From JBCCQH01 sp039024435 (GTDB lineage Bacteria; Bacteroidota; Bacteroidia; J057; JADKCL01): a stretch of 39,220 nt of DNA. Of this stretch, positions 34,421-39,220 are shown piece after piece. How positions within the stretch are numbered: the stretch's first letter is position 1; every line of letters starts with the position of its first letter. Location: NCBI GenBank assembly GCA_039024435.1, contig JBCCQH010000070.1, forward strand, positions 1-39,220, read 5' to 3'. The position numbers were made by a program, and so were the translations under genes. The notes under the pieces are model-generated. The model did not search any database. It saw only the letters and a list, made by a program, of their open reading frames with translations, and was not told where the DNA came from.

Positions 34421-35042
34421 CCACGAACTGATCCGCTCCGGCGCCCGCTCCCTCTTCCAGCAAGCCCCCGACATCGAGATCGTCGGCGAAGCCGGAACCG
34501 GACGGGAAGTGCTTGGTTCTCTGCGGACGACCCCCACCGATGTCGTCCTCCTCGACATCGAAATGCCCGACCTCAACGGGCTGGAAGCGGCCCGGTTGGC
34601 CCTCGATTTGCAGCCCAATCTGGCGATTGTCTTGCTCACGATGTACAGCGATACCCATTACTTGCGCAAAAGCCTGGAAATCGGGTGTCGAGGGTACTTG
34701 CTCAAGCAATCGGATACCCACGAACTGGTCGAGGCCATCCGCCAAGTCGCCGCCGGCGAAATCTATTTTGGAGGCGGTGTCTCCCGGGAATTTCTCCGCA
34801 TGTCGGTCAACCGCGGCAACCTCAATCCCCGGCTGGAATCCCACAAGCTCTCCCGGCGCGAAACCGAAGTGCTCGTTCACATCGCCGAAGGGCACTCTTC
34901 AAAAGAAATCGCAGATCGGCTGCACATCAGTGTTCGCACGGTGGACACCCACCGCTCAAACATCCTGCACAAACTGGAACTCGCCAATACCGCCCAGTTG
35001 GTCCGCTACGCCATCAAGCACAAGATTGTGGATTTGAATTAG
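34389..35042 (+). CDS. NarL/FixJ-family response regulator
   Basis: A 217-aa regulator from the ATG at 34389, inside the end of the kinase-like gene. The receiver domain has acidic residues D10 and D11, phospho-acceptor D56 (VVLLDIEMPD), a Thr in LLTMYSD and Lys in YLLKQSD. The LuxR-type helix-turn-helix covers about 150-205: LSRRETEVLVHIAEGHSSKE, then LHISVRTVDTHRSNILHKL. Both domains look complete. Being translated with the two partial kinases, it is their likely phosphate acceptor. Its targets are unknown; the paired palindrome upstream of the operon is one candidate for autoregulation. Confidence 0.94.
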   Translation: MKKIKLMLADDHELIRSGARSLFQQAPDIEIVGEAGTGREVLGSLRTTPTDVVLLDIEMPDLNGLEAARLALDLQPNLAIVLLTMYSDTHYLRKSLEIGCRGYLLKQSDTHELVEAIRQVAAGEIYFGGGVSREFLRMSVNRGNLNPRLESHKLSRRETEVLVHIAEGHSSKEIADRLHISVRTVDTHRSNILHKLELANTAQLVRYAIKHKIVDLN

Positions 35043-35208
35043 GGGGTAGACAAGTACAATCCTTCTAGCGCAAGCTCTTTTGCTAACCTCACCGCCGTCA
35101 TCAGAAAATGCGCCCGTAGCGCGTGCGAAATCTCGTGTGCGCGGCGGGCACGTACTGTCAATCAAAATTGTAAGCAAAACCACTTTGGCTCAATCGCAAA
35201 AACGATGA

Positions 35209-35238
35209 CGGCCCCGCCACCAAAAGGTAGCGAGGCCG
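35209..35238 (-). terminator. Intrinsic terminator for the giant T9SS protein gene
   Basis: CGGCCCCGCCACC (35209-35221) faces GGTAGCGAGGCCG (35226-35238) across AAAA. Read on the minus strand the two mismatches become G-U pairs, giving a 13-bp stem, with TCATCGTTTTTGCG after it. It lies 27 bases past the stop at 35265. Confidence 0.65.
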
Positions 35239-35264
35239 CTTGTATAATCGATTAGGTTACAGAC

Positions 35265-38200
35265 TTATCTACGAACCATCAGCTTCTTGGTCATCACCAA
35301 GCCGCCTTTGGTTACCAGCTTCGCGAGGTAGATGCCGTCGGTCACGTCTTCGGGCGCGAACACCGCATCCACGGCTTCACCACTTTCCACCGGACCTTCG
35401 TACAGCGTCGTGATCATCTTGCCGCTCATATCGAAGACCACCAGCGTCACTTCGTCGGCTTGGGTGAGCTCAAAGCGCACCGTCGTCTCGGCTTCAAATG
35501 GGTTCGGGAAGGCGGTAAAGAGACCCGAGCGCTCCAGATTGGCTCCCGCGCTCTGCCCCATGTTGCCATCGGTGACCGGCGGCTCGGCAATTTTAGCATT
35601 GCTCGGAGCCGGGCCGTCGGCGCAGAAGTACAGACCGGCGACCGAACCAGAACCCCCCAGATTGATCGTCAACTTCTGGACACTGTCCTGCAGGATCGGA
35701 ATCACGATGCGACCGTTGTCGCCCATGTTCGGGATCGGCATGGTCAGGGTTTGGCCGTTGTTCAGCAGGCAACTTGCCGCACTCCATCCCGTGTTGTCAT
35801 CTACATCGATCAGCACGACCGAGTCCACGGTGGCCGTCGGATTGAAGGTAAAGGTGATTGAGCCACCCCGGGCTTCATCGTCCGGATTGTCCACGCGGCC
35901 GTTGTTGTTGTTATCGGTCAGGCGCTCGGCGATGATCAACGTGTTTCCTTCCGGAATGTTGTTGGTCACGCCCCCATTGCCGATGCCAGGTCCGCCGTAC
36001 TGCTGGTTTGGCGTGCCCAGGTCGTGGTCGCCCCCGGTGGGGTTAGAACTGTCAAAGATGATCGCCTGATCGGGACCGTTGTTGCGGTTATTGTCCGTCT
36101 GGATCGTCACCCCAAAGTTCACCCACTGGTTGTCGATGTGCGTACCGGACAGCAGCGGGTTGCCATTGCCATCGGTCTCGAAGTCGAGTACCGCGAGGCA
36201 AGGCGTCGGGATGACCGGGCCTTCTTCGCAATAGTGCATCCGGGCGATGGCCCCCGAACCCGGGAAGCTCACGCTGACGGACACCACACTGTCCACCCCA
36301 ATGCTAGCGGTGGTCTTCGAGTTGTCGCCTCCGCCGGGTACGGTAAAGGTGATCACACTCTGATCCAGTTGTTCGACCGCAATCGTTACGGGCGCATTCT
36401 CGTCGATGTCCACCAGGACAATCGAATCAATGGTGAAGGCGGTTTGCGTCATGGCAAACGTCACCGTACCACCATTCGCGTCGTCGTCCGGATTGTCCAC
36501 GCGGCCGTCGTTGTTGTTGTCGGTCACGTTTTCGGCGATGATCAACAGGTTGCCTTCAGCGATGCGGTTGCTCGGGGAGCCTGCATTGCCGACGCCCGGG
36601 CCACCGAAGGCCTGGTTCGGCGTACCGAGGTCAGGATCACCACCGGTCGGCAGGGCACTGTTAAAGGTAATCGCTTCGTCGGGCCCTTGGTTGTTGTCCG
36701 CACTCACGCGGATACCTTGGTTCAGCCACTGGTTGTTGAGCTTGACGCCTTTTTGCAGCGGGTTGCCCATGCCGTCGCGGTTGAAGTCCAGCGTGCTGGC
36801 GCAGGTATTGACGTCCGGACCGTCGGGGCAGTAGATCAGATTGGCGATGCCCCCCGACTTCGGCATCTCTACCGTCAGGGCAACGACATTTGACAGGCCA
36901 ATCGGGTAGTCAATGGTAGCGTTGTCCCCGATGGCGTTCACTGAGAAGCTGGTGGTGAAGCCACCCAGGATCTCAACCGCAATCGTCCAGGGACCGTCGT
37001 CCAGGTCCACCAGCTTGATCGAACTGACCGTGGCGGCGTTCTGGGTGAAGTCGAAGCGGATTGAACCGCCGCGGGCTTCATCGTCCGGATTGTCGACCAG
37101 ACCGTCGTTGTTGTTGTCGGTCAGGCGCTCGGCGATGATCAGAATCAGATCTTCCGGGACAAAGTTGGTGCTGGCACCACCGCCACCGATACCCGGGCCA
37201 CCATTGGCCACGTTCGGGGTACCCAAGTCAGGATCGCCTCCGGTCGGAGCCGCCGAGTTAAACAAGATCGCCTGGTCGGGACCATTGTTCCGGTTGTTGT
37301 CCGCACTGATTAGGATCCCGTCGGCCGCCCACTGGTTGCTGATCAGCATACCGGCCGCCATTGGGTTGCCCATAGCGCTTTCCTCGAAATCGAGGGCAAT
37401 CGGGCAGCAGATCTTACCCGTCGTATCGACAACCGTCACCACAGCGGTGCAGCTTGCGCTGTTGCCGGAGGGATCGGTCGCGGTCAGGGTGACATTGTTG
37501 GCCATGCCTACGTTGTCACAGTCAAAGGTCAGCGGCATCGCCGTGAGGGTGAAGTCACAGTTGTCGCTGGTGCCACCGTCGACCATCATCGCGGTAATGC
37601 TTACGTCCCCGCTCGGCTGGAGCTGGACCGTAATGTCCTGACAGACTACGGTCGGAGCCGTATTGTCTTCCACCGTCACGACTGCCGTACAGGAATCCTG
37701 GTTGTTAGAACCATCGGAAACGGTCAACGTCACGATGTTGCCCGCGCCGAAGGCCAGCGAATGGCTTCCCAAACCGTTCAGGTCGCCCAGGCTGAAGACA
37801 TCCCATTCGGAGGCCAACGTGGCGAAGCCCGCCGCACCATTGCCGAAGGGCGGATTCACGGAGACACCCGAGGTCACTGTCGCCCGGCGCCGCAGCGTCC
37901 GGCGATTGGTCCGGTAACCGCCCGGTGCGTTCCAATTGCTGCCTGGATCCTCGCCGATCACCCCAAAGATGTCGACCAAGGTTTGGGTCGTGACATTGAA
38001 CAGGGCCAATGCGTCGTCACCGGTCACGCGCAGGGCGTTGTTGGTCACCGGCACGCCCGGTCCGGTTGCTTGTCCGTCCCGCAGGACGAGGACCGCACCA
38101 TCCGCCAGCGTGCCACTCAAGGCAAAGCGGTTGTTGTTGCCCGAATTGGCGTTACCATTCGGGTAGCGCTGCAACTCGTAGTCAGCGAGGTTCACCGGTG

Positions 38201-39220
38201 CCCCGGTTCCGTTGAAGATTTCGAGGTAGTCTTCCCGGCCTCCCGCTTCAATGTATTCACTGATGATCAGGCCATTGGCCGATGCCGTACCGACATCTTC
38301 GCAGCCGAAAGTATCGTTGTCAATGCTCAGATTGATCGGACCACAGTTGTCGCTGCTGCCATTGTCAATGCCTTGCGCGGTAACGCTGGCCTGCCCAGTG
38401 GCGTCCAGTTGCACGGTCAAATCCTGGCACAAGGCCACCGGAGCGATGCGGTCGCGTACCCGTACCCGCGCGGTGCAGGTGGACACGTTGCCATTGACAT
38501 CGGTCACCGTGAGGGTTACCGTGTTGTTGCCCAGGTTCGAACAGTCAAAGTTCGTGGGATTCGCCGCAATCGAGGCGATGGCACAGTTGTCGGTGCTGCC
38601 GCCATCAATGTCAGCGGCGGTAATGGAAGCATTTCCACTGGCATCGAGGTTGACCGCGATGTTCTGGCAGACGGCGTTCGGAGCCACGTTGTCTTCCACC
38701 GTCACCGATGCGGTGCAGGTCGAGACGTTGTTGGCGAGATCGGTAACCGTCAGCGTCACCGAATTCACTCCCACATTCGAGCAATCGAAGTTCAGCGGAT
38801 TGGCGCTGATCGACTGGATGCCGCAGTTGTCACTGCTGCCGCCATCGACGTCGGCGGCGGTAATTACCGCCTGCCCGTTCGCATCGAGCTGTACCGTCAG
38901 GCTGTTGCATACGGCAATCGGTGCCTCGGTATCGTTCACCGTGACGGTGATCGAGCAAGAGGTCGTATTGCCGGCCGCGTCACCCACCGTGTAGGTCACC
39001 ACCGTGGTGCCCACCGGATAGAAGTCGCTCGCGTTGGCCGTATTGTTGTAGTCATTCGTGAGGAAGACCACACCGCAGTTATCCGCCGAAGCCGGAGTTG
39101 CCAGTTGGAGCTGGGCACCACACTGACCCGGATCATTCGATACGGTCACGTCACCCACCAGACCCGGGCTCGGCATGCCCATCGTCAGGCTGGCAGCGTC
39201 GAAGAAGACTGCGCCACCCG
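35265..39220 (-). CDS. Giant T9SS-exported protein with HYR, lamin-tail and triple Ca-type repeats (partial)
   Basis: The frame is open to the window edge, so only the C-terminal 1318 residues are seen. Counting from the internal Met at 39182, residues 10-84, 85-163, 164-243 and 506-586 are HYR (hyalin) modules, each with an APxAVCQ-type start, DNC near the middle and a CTAxVTV end. A further HYR module (244-298 and 479-505) is split by a lamin-tail domain (about 299-478). Three ~195-residue repeats follow (592-787, 794-985, 995-1188), each with LDFE, NQW, TGGDPDLGTPN, GGPGIG and DNNNDG-VDNPDDEARGG, a likely Ca site. Residues ~1220-1305 are the T9SS sorting domain (AFPNPFEAETTV to TDGIYLAKLV and LMVRR). 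It is probably a large cell-surface adhesin. The HYR modules are highly alike at the DNA level. Confidence 0.92.
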   Translation of the reverse strand, partial: GGAVFFDAASLTMGMPSPGLVGDVTVSNDPGQCGAQLQLATPASADNCGVVFLTNDYNNTANASDFYPVGTTVVTYTVGDAAGNTTSCSITVTVNDTEAPIAVCNSLTVQLDANGQAVITAADVDGGSSDNCGIQSISANPLNFDCSNVGVNSVTLTVTDLANNVSTCTASVTVEDNVAPNAVCQNIAVNLDASGNASITAADIDGGSTDNCAIASIAANPTNFDCSNLGNNTVTLTVTDVNGNVSTCTARVRVRDRIAPVALCQDLTVQLDATGQASVTAQGIDNGSSDNCGPINLSIDNDTFGCEDVGTASANGLIISEYIEAGGREDYLEIFNGTGAPVNLADYELQRYPNGNANSGNNNRFALSGTLADGAVLVLRDGQATGPGVPVTNNALRVTGDDALALFNVTTQTLVDIFGVIGEDPGSNWNAPGGYRTNRRTLRRRATVTSGVSVNPPFGNGAAGFATLASEWDVFSLGDLNGLGSHSLAFGAGNIVTLTVSDGSNNQDSCTAVVTVEDNTAPTVVCQDITVQLQPSGDVSITAMMVDGGTSDNCDFTLTAMPLTFDCDNVGMANNVTLTATDPSGNSASCTAVVTVVDTTGKICCPIALDFEESAMGNPMAAGMLISNQWAADGILISADNNRNNGPDQAILFNSAAPTGGDPDLGTPNVANGGPGIGGGGASTNFVPEDLILIIAERLTDNNNDGLVDNPDDEARGGSIRFDFTQNAATVSSIKLVDLDDGPWTIAVEILGGFTTSFSVNAIGDNATIDYPIGLSNVVALTVEMPKSGGIANLIYCPDGPDVNTCASTLDFNRDGMGNPLQKGVKLNNQWLNQGIRVSADNNQGPDEAITFNSALPTGGDPDLGTPNQAFGGPGVGNAGSPSNRIAEGNLLIIAENVTDNNNDGRVDNPDDDANGGTVTFAMTQTAFTIDSIVLVDIDENAPVTIAVEQLDQSVITFTVPGGGDNSKTTASIGVDSVVSVSVSFPGSGAIARMHYCEEGPVIPTPCLAVLDFETDGNGNPLLSGTHIDNQWVNFGVTIQTDNNRNNGPDQAIIFDSSNPTGGDHDLGTPNQQYGGPGIGNGGVTNNIPEGNTLIIAERLTDNNNNGRVDNPDDEARGGSITFTFNPTATVDSVVLIDVDDNTGWSAASCLLNNGQTLTMPIPNMGDNGRIVIPILQDSVQKLTINLGGSGSVAGLYFCADGPAPSNAKIAEPPVTDGNMGQSAGANLERSGLFTAFPNPFEAETTVRFELTQADEVTLVVFDMSGKMITTLYEGPVESGEAVDAVFAPEDVTDGIYLAKLVTKGGLVMTKKLMVRR
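35619..36200 (-). repeat. Third copy of the ~195-residue LDFE/DNNNDG module
   Basis: Nearest the C-terminus (residues 995-1188). It keeps LDFETDGNGNPLLSG, NRNNGPDQAI, TGGDHDLGTPN, GGPGIGNGG and NNNNGRVDNPDDEARGGSI. It differs from the other copies mainly in its last third. Confidence 0.8.
36228..36803 (-). repeat. Second copy of the ~195-residue module
   Basis: Residues 794-985. It has LDFNRDGMGNPLQKG, TGGDPDLGTPN, GGPGVGNAG and NNNDGRVDNPDDDANGG. It is the most diverged of the three around the DEARGG segment. Confidence 0.8.
36822..37409 (-). repeat. First copy of the ~195-residue module
   Basis: Residues 592-787, joined directly to the last HYR module through a short Cys-Cys linker. It has LDFEESAMGNPMAAG, NRNNGPDQAI, TGGDPDLGTPN, GGPGIGGGG and NNNDGLVDNPDDEARGGSI. 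Confidence 0.8.
37749..38291 (-). other. Lamin-tail domain inserted inside a HYR domain
   Basis: The segment starts after FGCEDVG of a HYR module and ends before GNIVTLTVSDGSNNQDSCTA, the second half of that module. In between, NGLIISEYIEAGGREDYLEI and NLADYELQRY are the lamin-tail pattern. Neighbouring HYR modules have the two halves joined directly (FDCSNLG to NNTVTLTV). Confidence 0.75.

Noticed and set aside
35265..39220. CRISPR-like or minisatellite arrays in the repetitive region
   Set aside because: The repeats are in frame protein modules of about 80 and 195 residues with diverged DNA, not short identical repeats with spacers.
1..39220. tRNA, rRNA or riboswitch genes
   Set aside because: Looked for cloverleaf arms, CCA-type ends and typical riboswitch cores in the gaps; none seen. 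Short structured RNAs could still be missed without a covariance search.

Overview
The window looks like a chromosome piece from the phylum Bacteroidota, most likely a Saprospiria/Lewinella-like lineage. The signs are four secreted proteins ending in type IX secretion (T9SS, Por) sorting domains, a Bacteroidota-type tail-fibre-like secreted protein, HYR and lamin-tail domains, a LytS/LytTR pair, TamB, and promoter-like TAnnTTTG boxes. Most genes are GC-rich, but roughly 600-5700 and 12400-14600 are visibly AT-richer and hold restriction-modification (RM) genes, so these look like transferred islands. The first ~600 bases look foreign: the tail of a small secreted protein, a perfect 16-bp terminator hairpin and a broken 5' piece of purD.

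Layout. 1-600: foreign-looking remnant. 782-5949: defence island with a single-chain MmeI-like type IIL RM enzyme, two minus-strand PDDEXK nuclease genes (one a DUF1016/YhcG gene cut by one in-frame TGA) and an orphan DUF6922 gene. 6091-8658: sterol-desaturase-like membrane oxygenase, a small minus-strand cassette (glycine-zipper protein plus 56-aa membrane protein) and a GIY-YIG domain protein. 8894-12178: large secreted Asp-box/VPS10-like protein. 12723-14601: complete PvuII-like RM system in which the controller (C) domain is fused to the endonuclease, with a perfect 14-bp palindrome in the divergent promoter region. 14643-17121: lipoprotein with a histidine every seven residues, polyphosphate glucokinase, and a T9SS-exported alpha/beta hydrolase. 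17701-19835: redoxin overlapping a T9SS-exported haem/copper-oxygenase-like protein. 20321-23214: LytTR regulator and LytS-type kinase, then a cystathionine beta-synthase-like enzyme. 23352-28160: TamB. 28498-31397: two-gene unit of tail-fibre-like protein and subtilase. 31884-35042: three overlapping two-component genes. 35265-39220: the C-terminal 1318 residues of a giant T9SS-exported protein.

The most unusual item is the 31884-35042 operon. The first kinase has a good ATP-binding domain but Gln in place of the phospho-acceptor His. The second has the canonical ELHDG acceptor motif but has lost the ATP-site motifs. Together they would make one working kinase, so I propose a split or heterodimeric histidine kinase feeding the NarL-type regulator encoded next. 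The C-endonuclease fusion, the histidine-heptad lipoprotein and the lamin-tail domain nested inside a HYR domain are the next most interesting. All family assignments come from reading motifs and from memory of the families; no search was run.
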